Positions 38,436 to 47,988 of a stretch of DNA of 64,000 nt are shown piece after piece. Every line of letters starts with the position of its first letter. Within the stretch, counting starts at the first letter, position 1. This DNA comes from Shewanella sp. 1CM18E (GTDB lineage: Bacteria; Pseudomonadota; Gammaproteobacteria; Enterobacterales; Shewanellaceae), in contig NZ_JALNTW010000002.1 of the NCBI RefSeq assembly GCF_023161665.1, forward strand, positions 310,001 to 374,000, given 5' to 3'. A program made the position numbers and the translations under genes. Below the pieces are notes generated by a model. It saw nothing but the letters and a program-made list of their open reading frames with translations, was not told the origin of the DNA and searched no databases.

Positions 38436-40550
38436 ATGTTTGCATCACATAGAAACATCAACACCCAGCTGACTTTACTCGCGCTAGCAATTGGTATGAG
38501 TATTTCGCCCGCATATTCTCAAGGCTATGGCATACAAAATGCCAACCGTGATAAAGCCAATACTGAAAAGTGGGAGTGTAAGCGCTGCATAGTTAACTCA
38601 GGCTTTAGCGGCAGCGTAGCAGTTGGCGCAGCTTATAACGATGCCGATGATATTCATTTTGGTAATACAACAGGCACAGACAAGGATGGCGTTGTTGGCC
38701 ACCTTGATGCAGATCTTGTCAATAAGGCAGAGTCTGGGTATCAAACCAGCTTTGTTGCCGACAAGCTCGGTTACGATACCGGCAGTGCAACATTAGAAAC
38801 GGGTCGCCCCGGTCACTATAACATTGCACTCTGTTACCGTGGATTAGCGCATTACGATACCAATGACGCTTTATCGCCTTACGCTAATGATGACGACAAT
38901 CAGTCTCTACCCAGTAACTGGCAAACTGCCGCAATCACCTCACAAATGCCAACACTACTTGAGGACGTACGTACACTTGAATTAAAAACCAAGCGCGACC
39001 GTTTTACGCTCGGTGGTGATTATCTTGGTTCATTTTACCGGGCAGAACTGAATTATCAGCATGAAAAGCGTCAAGGAAAGCGCGCTTTTTCAGGTAATAT
39101 TCTTACCAATAGCGCAATGCTTGCCCAACCCATTGACGATACGACTGACGAATTTGGCGCCAAGATTTATTTTAACGGTAATGGGTGGTTAATCGGTGTT
39201 GACTCTAGTTTTAGCCAATATAAAAACGATCATAACGCCATTAGTTGGCAAAATGCTTTCACACCGACTTTTGGCGCGGCCTACAGCGGCCAAAGCGCAG
39301 TATCACCAGACAATAAAGCCTATAGAATTGGCGCAAACGCGCAGCTAAGTGGCAATGGCCATCAAATATTAATGCATTTAGGGGTCGCAAGTTTTACTCA
39401 AGATGATGCATTTTTACCTGCAACAATAAACGGACCTTCCCCGGCGCTGCCAACGACAAGCCTTGACGGCAAAGTTGATACTACTGAGATGAAGCTAAAA
39501 TACAATGGTCGTGTAGTCAGAGGCCTAAGTATTCGCGCTAGTTATGACTACTCAGATCGTGATAACAAAACAGCATTAAATCCTTATCCACAAGTGATTA
39601 CCGACAGCTATTACGCCGGAACCGCAGTTAATCCTGAATACGACCGAACTAAGCAACAAGCAAAGCTTGGAGCCAAATATCGTATTAATCGTGCCATCTA
39701 CCTTAATGCTGGCTATCAATACGATCATAATGATTACAGCGATTTAGACAGAGACTCACTCAAACAAAATAGTGTGTTTGCTAAAGTAAATTATCGTATC
39801 ACTCCCTCTTGGTCTGCTTGGCTAAAGGCCGAGTTTAGCGACAGAACCGGCAGTACTTATAAAGCCGTAACAACCACAGATAGTCAAAGTAACCCTTACT
39901 TAAGAAAGTCATATCTGGCAGATAGAGAACGCCAAAAGTACCAACTAAGTGTCAACTTCAACCCAGAGTCTGCGTTTTCGGCAAGTGCCAATGTTCATAT
40001 TAGCAGTGACGATTATGACGATACCTTAGTCGGGCTCACCCAAGTCGATACTCAAGGCTATGATATTTCTGCCAACTACCTATTAAGCGATGATTTAAGT
40101 ATTAATGCATACCTTAACCAAGACTGGCGCGACAGTGATCAAGCCGGAAGCAGTAACTTTGGGCTACCAAACTGGTTTGTTAATACCGATGAAAAATCCA
40201 CCCTTATCGGCGCGGGCGTAGATTATTTACACCTTTTAGACAAAAAGCTCGACCTAGGCCTCGACTACACCTATTCAGATGGACAAAGCGATACTGAGAT
40301 AACTCAAGGCCTAACCTCACCTTACGGTGATTACTTTGCAACAAGACATAACATCAATGCATTTGCGCAATACCATTTAAACGAAAAAATGGCGTTACGT
40401 TTTGATTGGATTTTTGAGAACTACCAAGACTCCGACTGGTTAAATCAGGGAACAAGCGTTGACACTATTCCCAACGTATTAACCTTTGGCGACTTAAGCC
40501 ACGACTATAGCGCTCACTATGTGGGTCTGACATTTAGCTACCAACTATAA
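38436..40550 (+). CDS. mtrE: MtrE, outer-membrane beta-barrel of the porin-cytochrome conduit (MtrB paralogue)
   Basis: A 704-residue protein with a signal peptide (cleavage after AYS-Q, about residue 28), then GYGIQNANRDK and the Cys48-x2-Cys51 pair (WECKRC) characteristic of MtrB-type barrels. The body is a long run of alternating beta-strands (SIRASYDYSDRDNKTALNPY and many like it), consistent with a 26-strand barrel. An additional cysteine (IALCYRG, about residue 128) is absent at the matching place in MtrB. TAGGAG eight bases before ATG 38436 fixes the start. It follows mtrD by 15 bases and precedes mtrF by 68. Confidence 0.93.
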   Translation: MFASHRNINTQLTLLALAIGMSISPAYSQGYGIQNANRDKANTEKWECKRCIVNSGFSGSVAVGAAYNDADDIHFGNTTGTDKDGVVGHLDADLVNKAESGYQTSFVADKLGYDTGSATLETGRPGHYNIALCYRGLAHYDTNDALSPYANDDDNQSLPSNWQTAAITSQMPTLLEDVRTLELKTKRDRFTLGGDYLGSFYRAELNYQHEKRQGKRAFSGNILTNSAMLAQPIDDTTDEFGAKIYFNGNGWLIGVDSSFSQYKNDHNAISWQNAFTPTFGAAYSGQSAVSPDNKAYRIGANAQLSGNGHQILMHLGVASFTQDDAFLPATINGPSPALPTTSLDGKVDTTEMKLKYNGRVVRGLSIRASYDYSDRDNKTALNPYPQVITDSYYAGTAVNPEYDRTKQQAKLGAKYRINRAIYLNAGYQYDHNDYSDLDRDSLKQNSVFAKVNYRITPSWSAWLKAEFSDRTGSTYKAVTTTDSQSNPYLRKSYLADRERQKYQLSVNFNPESAFSASANVHISSDDYDDTLVGLTQVDTQGYDISANYLLSDDLSINAYLNQDWRDSDQAGSSNFGLPNWFVNTDEKSTLIGAGVDYLHLLDKKLDLGLDYTYSDGQSDTEITQGLTSPYGDYFATRHNINAFAQYHLNEKMALRFDWIFENYQDSDWLNQGTSVDTIPNVLTFGDLSHDYSAHYVGLTFSYQL

Positions 40551-40618
40551 ACCTTAAGCCATGATTGCTCATACCAATTACAAGGATTTCAAGGAACACT
40601 AAGGTGAAGGACATCGAT

Positions 40619-42553
40619 ATGAAACGAGCCACATTAGCACACTTAGCAAACAGCGCTCTGGTGAGTAAAAAACTAATACTATTGGCAGCCGTTGCTATGT
40701 TAGCAGCCTGTAGCGGAGATGACGGAACCCCGGGTGCGCCAGGCGAGCCAGGCGGCCCACCCGCAAGTGAAATCAACGCACTGAATATTTCGATTAATGA
40801 AGTGCAGTTGGAGGCAGGCGTGGCCACAGTGAATTATCGCATCACCAATGAAAGCGATGAACCTGTCGTTGGCATTCCCTCCGCGACTTACCTTGCAGCG
40901 CAGCTATTGCCTCAAGGTTTCACGAATGCAGGTAATGCCAGTGAGTGGCAATATTTCACCTCTGAGTCATGTTCAAATAGCTGTGATGGTGAATTTGTTG
41001 ATCACAAAAACGGTCAATATAGCTATACCTTTAGTGGTGCATTTAATGGCATGAACAATATTGCCTTTATGCCGGGCGCTACACAGCGCGTTGTGATAAA
41101 AGTCGGTGGTGATGCATTACCCGATGGCACAGACTTACCCGTCACCAATCAGCATTATGACTGGCAAGATAACGGCAGCGCGCCGGCTTATACTCGCAAT
41201 CTAATTGAAATGCAGACTTGTAATACCTGTCATAACGACCTTGCATTTCACGGTAGTAAATATAATGAAGTGGAAACCTGCGTAACTTGTCATAACGCAG
41301 ATAAAGTCAGTAACCCTGATAACGTGTTCGCACCTATGGTGCACACCAAGCACCTTAGTGGATTTCCAGTGTCACTGGCAGATTGTCAAACTTGCCACGT
41401 AGCCGATGAGACTCTGACAGAAAATATGAACTGGGCGCGCGTACCAACAATGGAGGCTTGTGGCAGCTGTCATACCAATATCGATTTCCCTAGTGGCCAA
41501 GGTCACCCCGCACAAGTTGATAACAGCAATTGTGTTGCATGCCACAATGCTGATTGGACCATGAGCGCACACAGTCAAGCAGATACCGACGCAGTGTTAG
41601 GTCAATTTAATGTTGAAGTGGTTAGCGCTAAGCTTAATGGTGATGCCGTTGATTTTTCAGTCAGACTGTCAAACCCAGCTACCAATGAAGTTTATAGTGC
41701 TAGTGCTGACAAGCTTGATTTTATTGATGATCTACGTGTGTATGCCAATTTTGGGATTAGTATTGATTACACGACCCGCAGTGCCAAATCTATAAAGCTA
41801 CAAGATGTTGAGCCAATATCAGGCAGTAATGGTGTGTATAACTATCAAATTGCAGGCTTAACCTTAAGTGACGATCCAGCAAACGATAAAGGCGCCCTAG
41901 CCCTGCAAGGTAAGTTATGTAGCAATCAAGCTATGCTGGCAAATTGTGACGATACCGATGCAACCACCACAATAAAATCTAGTCATCAGTTCTTTAGCGC
42001 TAGCGCACTAACTGACGTTGGCCGCCGAGTTGTAGTGACCAATCAAACCTGTGGCAGCTGCCATGGCGATCAGCAGCTCAATTATCACGGCTCACGTAAC
42101 GATCTTGAGCAACAGTGTCAGCTATGCCACAACCCTAATATGCAAGCTGAAGCAAGTGCAGCAAACCCTGCAGCCTCAACTGCTGATTACAAGCACCTAG
42201 CTCATACATTGCATGCGGGCTCTCGTGAAAGTTATCCCGACATTAATTATCCAGGCAACATAGGAAACTGCGCCCAGTGCCATACCAGCGATGACAATGG
42301 GATATTAACTGCAGCCTTACCACTTGATGATGCTGTTCAGCCCTTAGCATTTGACGACGGTAGTTTTACCAGCGCGACTTCAGCAATTTGTAGCGCATGT
42401 CATTTAAGCGATAGTGCTATGGCGCATATGACGCAGCAAGGCGGTGTGTTTAAAGGCACTGAAGCTGACGCTACAGCAGGCACAGAAAGCTGCGCAACTT
42501 GCCATGGTCAGGGTGCAGCTGTGGATGTTCTAAAAGTTCACCCAATACAATAA
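40619..42553 (+). CDS. mtrF: MtrF, outer-membrane decaheme lipoprotein cytochrome (MtrC paralogue)
   Basis: A 644-residue surface cytochrome with lipobox LAAC (Cys31) followed by a Gly/Asp-rich tether. Ten CXXCH motifs occur in two groups of five, the staggered-cross layout of the MtrC/MtrF/OmcA family: CNTCH, CVTCH, CQTCH, CGSCH, CVACH, then CGSCH, CQLCH, CAQCH, CSACH, CATCH. Domain III has the CX8C pair (LCSNQAMLANCDD) expected to form the redox-responsive disulfide. AAGGAC before ATG 40619 defines the start; upstream in-frame TTG and GTG codons are less likely. It completes the MtrD-MtrE-MtrF module. Confidence 0.95.
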   Translation: MKRATLAHLANSALVSKKLILLAAVAMLAACSGDDGTPGAPGEPGGPPASEINALNISINEVQLEAGVATVNYRITNESDEPVVGIPSATYLAAQLLPQGFTNAGNASEWQYFTSESCSNSCDGEFVDHKNGQYSYTFSGAFNGMNNIAFMPGATQRVVIKVGGDALPDGTDLPVTNQHYDWQDNGSAPAYTRNLIEMQTCNTCHNDLAFHGSKYNEVETCVTCHNADKVSNPDNVFAPMVHTKHLSGFPVSLADCQTCHVADETLTENMNWARVPTMEACGSCHTNIDFPSGQGHPAQVDNSNCVACHNADWTMSAHSQADTDAVLGQFNVEVVSAKLNGDAVDFSVRLSNPATNEVYSASADKLDFIDDLRVYANFGISIDYTTRSAKSIKLQDVEPISGSNGVYNYQIAGLTLSDDPANDKGALALQGKLCSNQAMLANCDDTDATTTIKSSHQFFSASALTDVGRRVVVTNQTCGSCHGDQQLNYHGSRNDLEQQCQLCHNPNMQAEASAANPAASTADYKHLAHTLHAGSRESYPDINYPGNIGNCAQCHTSDDNGILTAALPLDDAVQPLAFDDGSFTSATSAICSACHLSDSAMAHMTQQGGVFKGTEADATAGTESCATCHGQGAAVDVLKVHPIQ

Positions 42554-42601
42554 AAAGACCTGAAATAACCTTCAGGGTTAAATCGGTTGGTAATAACAGA
42601 G

Positions 42602-42617
42602 TGTGACGTTAATCAAA
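42602..42617 (+). promoter_or_regulatory. CRP-like site just before omcA
   Basis: TGTGA-N6-TCAAA, nine of ten core positions of the CRP consensus, in the 93-base mtrF-omcA gap. It overlaps a partial FNR-like match. So close to the start it would act as a repressor site or on a leader-proximal promoter. Confidence 0.35.
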
Positions 42618-42646
42618 TAGTGACATAGAGAATGGAACGCAAAATT

Positions 42647-44791
42647 ATGGATAACAAAATTCGGTACTTAAAACAGGGGTTACTTGCGCTCACCGCATCC
42701 GCCATGTTGTTTGGTTGCAGTGATGGTAGTGATGGGGTTGACGGCGAAGATGGCGTAATAGGTGTCAATATCGACTCCGCAACTAGCGTTCAAGCTCGTT
42801 TCACTGAAGCCACCGTTACCGATGGTGTGGTAACCGTTAACTTTGACCTTGAAAATGCCAACGGAGTAGCGGTATTAGGCCTTAATAAAGACTACGATTT
42901 ACGCTTTGGTATCGCCCAATTAGCCAAAGTCAACGAAACCGTTGGTGACGCAGAGATTGACAGAGGTTATCAATGGCAGGCTTATATCAATGAGCTTAAA
43001 GAGCCTGGTACCCCACCTGATGACACTAGTGATCTCAATCCGTCACCACAATACCAGGCTAACGTTGAAGCCGCGAGTAACTGTGAAGACTGCTTAGTCG
43101 ATAATGGCGACGGCAGCTATAGCTATACCTTTCAGCAAAACATCGCAAATGTCACAGAGCCGTTAGCTATCGTCTACGGCGAAGACTACACACACAGAGC
43201 AACGCTAGAGTTAAAGTTACCTCAAGCAACAGCCAATGCTCATCATGATTGGCAGCCTTCAACTGGCGCTACCACAGACATTCAAACTCGCAATGTCGTT
43301 AGCATTACAGCCTGCTATACCTGTCATCAACCAGAAAGCTTAGCTCTGCATGGCGGGCGTCGCGTAGCACTTGAGAACTGCGCCAGCTGCCATACTGCAA
43401 CATCTGGCGATCCTGAAAGTGGCAATAGTGTTGAATACACTTATATGATCCACGCTATCCATAAAGGTCAAGACCGTGAAACCAGCACTCCTGATGGCAT
43501 GGTGCCAGCACCCTATAAAATAGTTGGTTACGGTGGTAGCGTTCATGATTATGGCAAAGTCATGTATCCGCAAAAGCCTGCGGCAGATTGCTCAGCCTGT
43601 CACGTTGAAGGTGAAGGAGCTCCAGCTAATGCTGACTTGTTCAAAGCCGACCTTAGCAATACAGCTTGTGTCAGTTGTCACACAGAAAAACCATCTCAAT
43701 CGCACAGCAGTACCAATTGTGTATCTTGCCATAACTCAACCGATACTTACCGTGGTACAGGGAGTGCAGAGAAACGTCACGGTGATGTATTAAAAGCATA
43801 CGTTGAAGCTGAAGCTATGGGCGTAATGTTTAGTAATATAGGCCTAGATGCAAATGGCAAGCTGATGTTCGATGTTCAAATTCAAGATGCTTCTGGCGCA
43901 GCCATTGGCTCTGAATTTATCGAAACCGGAACACGGGTCATTGTTGCTTGGGACAGCGATAAAGACTTCCCTGCATACACGGATGCATCATACAGTAACC
44001 GCCGCTTTAAACTGGAAGACGGAACTTATGACGCGGCAACCAAAACCTTTACTATTATCGCAACGACTTTTGATATGCCAAGCGACGCAACAGGTAAAAC
44101 CTTCGAGCTTTGGTCAACTGTCGAAGTTTGCTTTAATAATGGTGGCTATGCAGTAGATGAAATCAAGATGACAGAGTGTTCAGATAGCACTCGCTCAGTA
44201 GCAGTCAAAGAAGCGCCCTATCATTTTGTTTGGTCAGGTACAGGTATGGATGACACCATGCAAGCCGCTATGCGTCGCTCAATTATAGATGCTGCGAAAT
44301 GTCAAAGCTGTCACAACCAAGAGAACTACCATTATAACAATGGTTATAACTGCCAAACCTGCCATACATCTGATAAAACAACTAAATCAGACGATAGCTA
44401 CCCTGGTGGTATGAAACCAACCAGCTATGCCTTTAAAGCGCACGAAGCTGATGGTCATTACCTTAAATATGCGGGAGTCCAGTCAGGCACAGTGTTAAAA
44501 ACTGACTGCTCTACTTGTCATACCGAAGATGGTATTCAATTAGGCCGAGCTAGCGATCGTGTTTGGCGTTACGGCGATACAGAAACGGGTAATGACATCT
44601 GGGTTTCATCTGATGCTGGCACGTGTTTAAGCTGTCACCAAAAATACTTGAGTGACTCTGGCGCTAACCATATCGTTGCCAATGGCGGTATTTTAGATGG
44701 AATTGATGCTGAAGATGTAAGAACTCGATCAGCTGAAGCCTGTTCAACTTGTCATAACCCTGAACAGCTTATCGAGATCCACGGTAATTAA
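42647..44791 (+). CDS. omcA: OmcA, outer-membrane decaheme lipoprotein cytochrome
   Basis: A 714-residue surface cytochrome, lipobox LFGC (Cys24), then a Gly/Asp collagen-like tether. Ten CXXCH in two groups of five: CYTCH, CASCH, CSACH, CVSCH, CVSCH; CQSCH, CQTCH, CSTCH, CLSCH, CSTCH. Stretches such as DLRFGIAQL, GYQWQAYIN and CYTCHQPESLALHGGRR match the known OmcA of Shewanella closely from memory. Domain III has a CX15C pair, domain I a CEDC pair. The C terminus CSTCHNPEQLIEIHGN lacks the Thr-Pro-Ser proposed as a hematite-binding motif. Start 42647 is preferred over ATG 42632, which has its purine run too close. Confidence 0.95.
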   Translation: MDNKIRYLKQGLLALTASAMLFGCSDGSDGVDGEDGVIGVNIDSATSVQARFTEATVTDGVVTVNFDLENANGVAVLGLNKDYDLRFGIAQLAKVNETVGDAEIDRGYQWQAYINELKEPGTPPDDTSDLNPSPQYQANVEAASNCEDCLVDNGDGSYSYTFQQNIANVTEPLAIVYGEDYTHRATLELKLPQATANAHHDWQPSTGATTDIQTRNVVSITACYTCHQPESLALHGGRRVALENCASCHTATSGDPESGNSVEYTYMIHAIHKGQDRETSTPDGMVPAPYKIVGYGGSVHDYGKVMYPQKPAADCSACHVEGEGAPANADLFKADLSNTACVSCHTEKPSQSHSSTNCVSCHNSTDTYRGTGSAEKRHGDVLKAYVEAEAMGVMFSNIGLDANGKLMFDVQIQDASGAAIGSEFIETGTRVIVAWDSDKDFPAYTDASYSNRRFKLEDGTYDAATKTFTIIATTFDMPSDATGKTFELWSTVEVCFNNGGYAVDEIKMTECSDSTRSVAVKEAPYHFVWSGTGMDDTMQAAMRRSIIDAAKCQSCHNQENYHYNNGYNCQTCHTSDKTTKSDDSYPGGMKPTSYAFKAHEADGHYLKYAGVQSGTVLKTDCSTCHTEDGIQLGRASDRVWRYGDTETGNDIWVSSDAGTCLSCHQKYLSDSGANHIVANGGILDGIDAEDVRTRSAEACSTCHNPEQLIEIHGN

Positions 44792-44813
44792 TGTTTAGGG
44801 GCAAGAACTAATT

Positions 44814-44842
44814 AAAAAGGAGGCTTAAGCCTCCTTTTTAAT
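44814..44842 (+). terminator. Terminator of omcA
   Basis: AAAAAGGAGGCTT/AAGCCTCCTTTTT perfect palindrome with T run, 22 bases after the omcA stop. It ends the mtrDEF-omcA unit. Confidence 0.9.
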
Positions 44843-44954
44843 TACCAATCATCCACATAACAACTAATCATTCGAAAGCAACAACTGAACAACAATCAAC
44901 CAGCCTTGATGTAAATAAGGTGTTAACTAAAGGCAATCAAAGCCAAGAGCTAAC

Positions 44955-44968
44955 TTGATGCAGATCAA
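44955..44968 (+). promoter_or_regulatory. Perfect FNR/EtrA box upstream of undA
   Basis: TTGAT-GCAG-ATCAA, ten of ten positions of the FNR consensus, 279 bases before the undA ATG. EtrA is the Shewanella FNR homologue that senses loss of oxygen. No equally good site was seen before the other cytochrome genes. Confidence 0.65.
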
Positions 44969-45157
44969 GAGCAAAGCCGAATAAATAATACAATTTAAGC
45001 TTAGTTTAATTTTGCCGCGCTTAAAATTAAAACAGTCTTAAAACGATTACCAACCTCCATTCAAGGCACTGAATAAATTGCACTTTAACATTAGTTAACA
45101 TTCAAACTCGTCATTACCGATCTAGCTCACATTTCATCCGTTATAGCAAAAGCTACC

Positions 45158-45219
45158 TACCTCTTTTGAGTAGGATCCTACTGAGGAAAAACCTCACGCT
45201 AAAAGAGGTAAAAACCTCA
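45158..45219 (+). other. Foldable repetitive leader before undA
   Basis: TACCTCTTTT (45158-45167) can pair with AAAAGAGGTA (45201-45210). Inside lie AGTAG-GATC-CTACT (45169-45182) and GAGG-A5-CCTC (45183-45195). The outer 3' strand can instead form GAGGT-A4-ACCTC (45205-45218), a near copy of the inner hairpin. Two exclusive folds are thus possible just upstream of the ribosome site at about 45236. Confidence 0.45.
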
Positions 45220-45246
45220 TAGCAGCTAACCTATGCAGGGAATAAC

Positions 45247-47601
45247 ATGATGAATCAATACAAACTCACAAACGCTGTTAAATCAGCAATTGGCATTGGT
45301 GCGCTCTCACTCGCCCTTGTCGGTTGTGGTAGTGACGGCAAAAATGGTGAAGACGGCGATAACGGCAACATTGGTGTCGATATACAGCAAGCCACCAGTC
45401 TGAAAGCCAATATTTTGCATGCAACGATTACTGAAGGAGTCGTAGCGGTAGACTTTGAATTACTCACCGCCAACGGTGTTGCTGTTTCAGGCTTAGAAGC
45501 ATTTGATGAGATCAATGCCCTTGGGTTTGGTGTCGCTAAGCTTGATGCGCTACAAAAACGCTCACGTCCATTACCAGGTTTTGACTCACCAGAGCCTGAA
45601 GCAGAACAGTATAAAGGTGTTAAGGCGACGCAATGGACGAGTTACATCAATATGTTAAAAGAACCTGACGGTGTTGCCGATGGTCAAGAGTTGCCTGAAG
45701 GCTGGGACAAACACCAAGGCCCGCAAATACAGGCTAATATCGAAACCAACTGCAAAACCGCATGTATTGAAGTATTGAGTCACGGTGAATACCGTTACAC
45801 CTTTTCAAAGCCATTAGATGAGTATGAGCAAATTGACGGCCTTGACACTACATTTAATGCCGAGCTCACACATCGTATTACGTTAGAACTAAAACCAACC
45901 AATGTGGTATCGAATGCCACCTTAATCAACACTCATTTCGACTTTATCCCTGCGCTAGATAGAGCCGCAGAAGCTGATGAAACACGTAATTTAGTCGATT
46001 TACAAGAGTCGTGTATCCGCTGCCACAATGACGATTACGAGCATGCTTGGGCGCCAAAACTCTCTTTACATGGCGGTAAGCGCATAGAAATAGAAAACTG
46101 TGTCGTGTGTCATACCAGCTACTCTGGCGATCCTGAAACCGGCGCAACCATTGATTTTGGCTCAATGCTGCATCAAATTCATAAAGGTGATTACTTTATG
46201 ATTGGCTATGGTGGTAATGCCCATGATTATAGCGATGCCACTTTCCCTGCAGATAGTAAGAGCTGCCAATCTTGTCATATAGAAGGTGAAACTGCGCCAG
46301 CACAAGCGGATAACTTCCACTTCCATCGCCAAGAAGCTTGCTTAAGTTGCCATGAGAAGTTTGCTGCGCCTGAGTGGGATGGTACGGCTCGTGGACTATT
46401 TCACTCTGAGCAGTTTCCGCAATATGTTGAAGGTGACTGTGCTGCATGTCATGCCGATGATAGTAACCCTATGGGCGCTGCTAAGTTCCATTTAAATAAG
46501 GAGTTAACACTGACATCTGCAAAAGAGGCATACGAGTTCTCAGTCGCGAACGGAGTCTATGATGCAGATCTGCAAACACTCACTTTCAATGTTAGCTATA
46601 GCGGTCGTGAGGGTTTAGCGCCCCATGAAGATGAAGCAATAAGAGCGCTAAATATTCAAGTAGTTGAAAACCAGCACAATGATTTTGCCGATGTTTGGAA
46701 AATGACTCGAGGTGACTTAACTGCCACTCACAAAATGATTAATCTTGCTGATGCGAATGCTATTGAGTCTGGAGAGTTCAGGGTTGCCGCCATTGATGGC
46801 GGTTACCAATACACAGTGAACTTAAATGATATCGAGTACACAAACGGCGCACTAATGAGTCACCTTAATATTTGTGCTTCTCGTGATACCCAAGCAGCGA
46901 TTGCATGCTCAGAGGAGCATATTTTAGCTACCTTAACAACTGACGCTGCGGCATTTTCAACCATTGGTGAAGTTGCATCACTGCGTTTTAATAGCGCGTC
47001 AGAGTCTGCCTGCCAAGCCTGTCACGATGATGCGATTGATTTATCATTCCACCAAAGAACATCTTGTGGCTCGTGTCATATGCCAGATAGTAAAGAGCAA
47101 CCTCTATCATTAACCGATGGTAGCTGTGTATCTTGTCATAAAGGCCAAGCTCTCCATGCTGTTGCTGATGGCGCGTTTAAAGGTAGCCGCGTAGGTTTAG
47201 AAAACTCTCTTGATTATAAGGTCATGATCCACACTCTACATGCCAACAAGCGTACTAAAGTTAACAGCAATCGTAATGAAACTATTACCTTTACTAAGCA
47301 TTATGGTGATTGTGCATCTTGTCATGAAAAGGGCCAACTCGCACTGGAAAACACAGCAAACTTACCAGCTGTATTAAACCAAGGTGAAAATGGCAGTGAT
47401 GACATTCGCGAATACTCGCCAATTGCTGCAGCATGTGCTTCTTGCCATACCAAAGACAGTTTTGGCGCTCACGTTGAAGCAAATGGCGGAGTATTTGGCG
47501 CACCACTAGGTAGTTATACTGGCAGTGAAAGCTGTGCTACATGTCACGCAGAAGGTAAATCTTTTGGGGTAGATACTGTGCATCCAGTTAACTACAAATA
47601 G
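45247..47601 (+). CDS. undA: UndA-like outer-membrane undecaheme (11-heme) lipoprotein cytochrome
   Basis: A 784-residue surface cytochrome, lipobox LVGC (Cys27) and Gly/Asp tether. There are eleven CXXCH motifs: five in the first half (CIRCH, CVVCH, CQSCH, CLSCH, CAACH) and six in the second (CQACH, CGSCH, CVSCH, CASCH, CASCH, CATCH). The eleventh heme in domain IV is the mark of UndA, which in other Shewanella takes the place of or accompanies OmcA. Domain III has a CX10C pair; domain I has CX3C. The end (VDTVHPVNYK) resembles MtrF more than OmcA. It is a separate unit between two terminators, with an FNR box and a structured leader. Confidence 0.88.
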   Translation: MMNQYKLTNAVKSAIGIGALSLALVGCGSDGKNGEDGDNGNIGVDIQQATSLKANILHATITEGVVAVDFELLTANGVAVSGLEAFDEINALGFGVAKLDALQKRSRPLPGFDSPEPEAEQYKGVKATQWTSYINMLKEPDGVADGQELPEGWDKHQGPQIQANIETNCKTACIEVLSHGEYRYTFSKPLDEYEQIDGLDTTFNAELTHRITLELKPTNVVSNATLINTHFDFIPALDRAAEADETRNLVDLQESCIRCHNDDYEHAWAPKLSLHGGKRIEIENCVVCHTSYSGDPETGATIDFGSMLHQIHKGDYFMIGYGGNAHDYSDATFPADSKSCQSCHIEGETAPAQADNFHFHRQEACLSCHEKFAAPEWDGTARGLFHSEQFPQYVEGDCAACHADDSNPMGAAKFHLNKELTLTSAKEAYEFSVANGVYDADLQTLTFNVSYSGREGLAPHEDEAIRALNIQVVENQHNDFADVWKMTRGDLTATHKMINLADANAIESGEFRVAAIDGGYQYTVNLNDIEYTNGALMSHLNICASRDTQAAIACSEEHILATLTTDAAAFSTIGEVASLRFNSASESACQACHDDAIDLSFHQRTSCGSCHMPDSKEQPLSLTDGSCVSCHKGQALHAVADGAFKGSRVGLENSLDYKVMIHTLHANKRTKVNSNRNETITFTKHYGDCASCHEKGQLALENTANLPAVLNQGENGSDDIREYSPIAAACASCHTKDSFGAHVEANGGVFGAPLGSYTGSESCATCHAEGKSFGVDTVHPVNYK

Positions 47602-47649
47602 CGTAAAACGAGTACCGGGCAAAACCATTTAAGCAAATTAAGCTTGAAT

Positions 47650-47679
47650 AAGGCGAGGAGATAATCTCCTCGCCTTTTT
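47650..47679 (+). terminator. Terminator of undA
   Basis: AAGGCGAGGAGA/TCTCCTCGCCTT, a 12-base-pair stem with a 3-base loop and five Ts, about 50 bases after the undA stop. Confidence 0.92.
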
Positions 47680-47885
47680 GCGTTTTTAAGCATTAAACAC
47701 TCAAAACAATGTCGCCACTATGTATCAATAAGATAGTTAAAAAACAATCAGTTTATAGGCTACCAACGCCAAGCCAATTACCGCTACAAGCTAATAACAT
47801 TTGGCAGTTTTAAGCTGGTTTATTATTAATCGATTCTTAAATTAGTCCTAAAACCTCACTTTTCTGAATACCTCTAAAGAAATAG

Positions 47886-47901
47886 TCTGACCTTAATCAC
47901 A
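47886..47901 (+). promoter_or_regulatory. CRP-like site upstream of the OmcA-like gene
   Basis: TCTGA-N6-TCACA, nine of ten core positions, about 150 bases before the start at 48050. Confidence 0.4.
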
Positions 47902-47988
47902 TAAAGGGCTTAAAACACCTGCTAAAAACTTCACGCTTATATAGCCTTAGCAATGGAAATAAAATTCCACACACTGATTGGTAATTGA

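Noticed and set aside
38436..38600. The WECKRC and WVCKNC motifs of MtrE and MtrB as heme sites
   Set aside because: They lack the following histidine, so they are CXXC pairs, a known feature of MtrB-type barrels, and were not counted as hemes.
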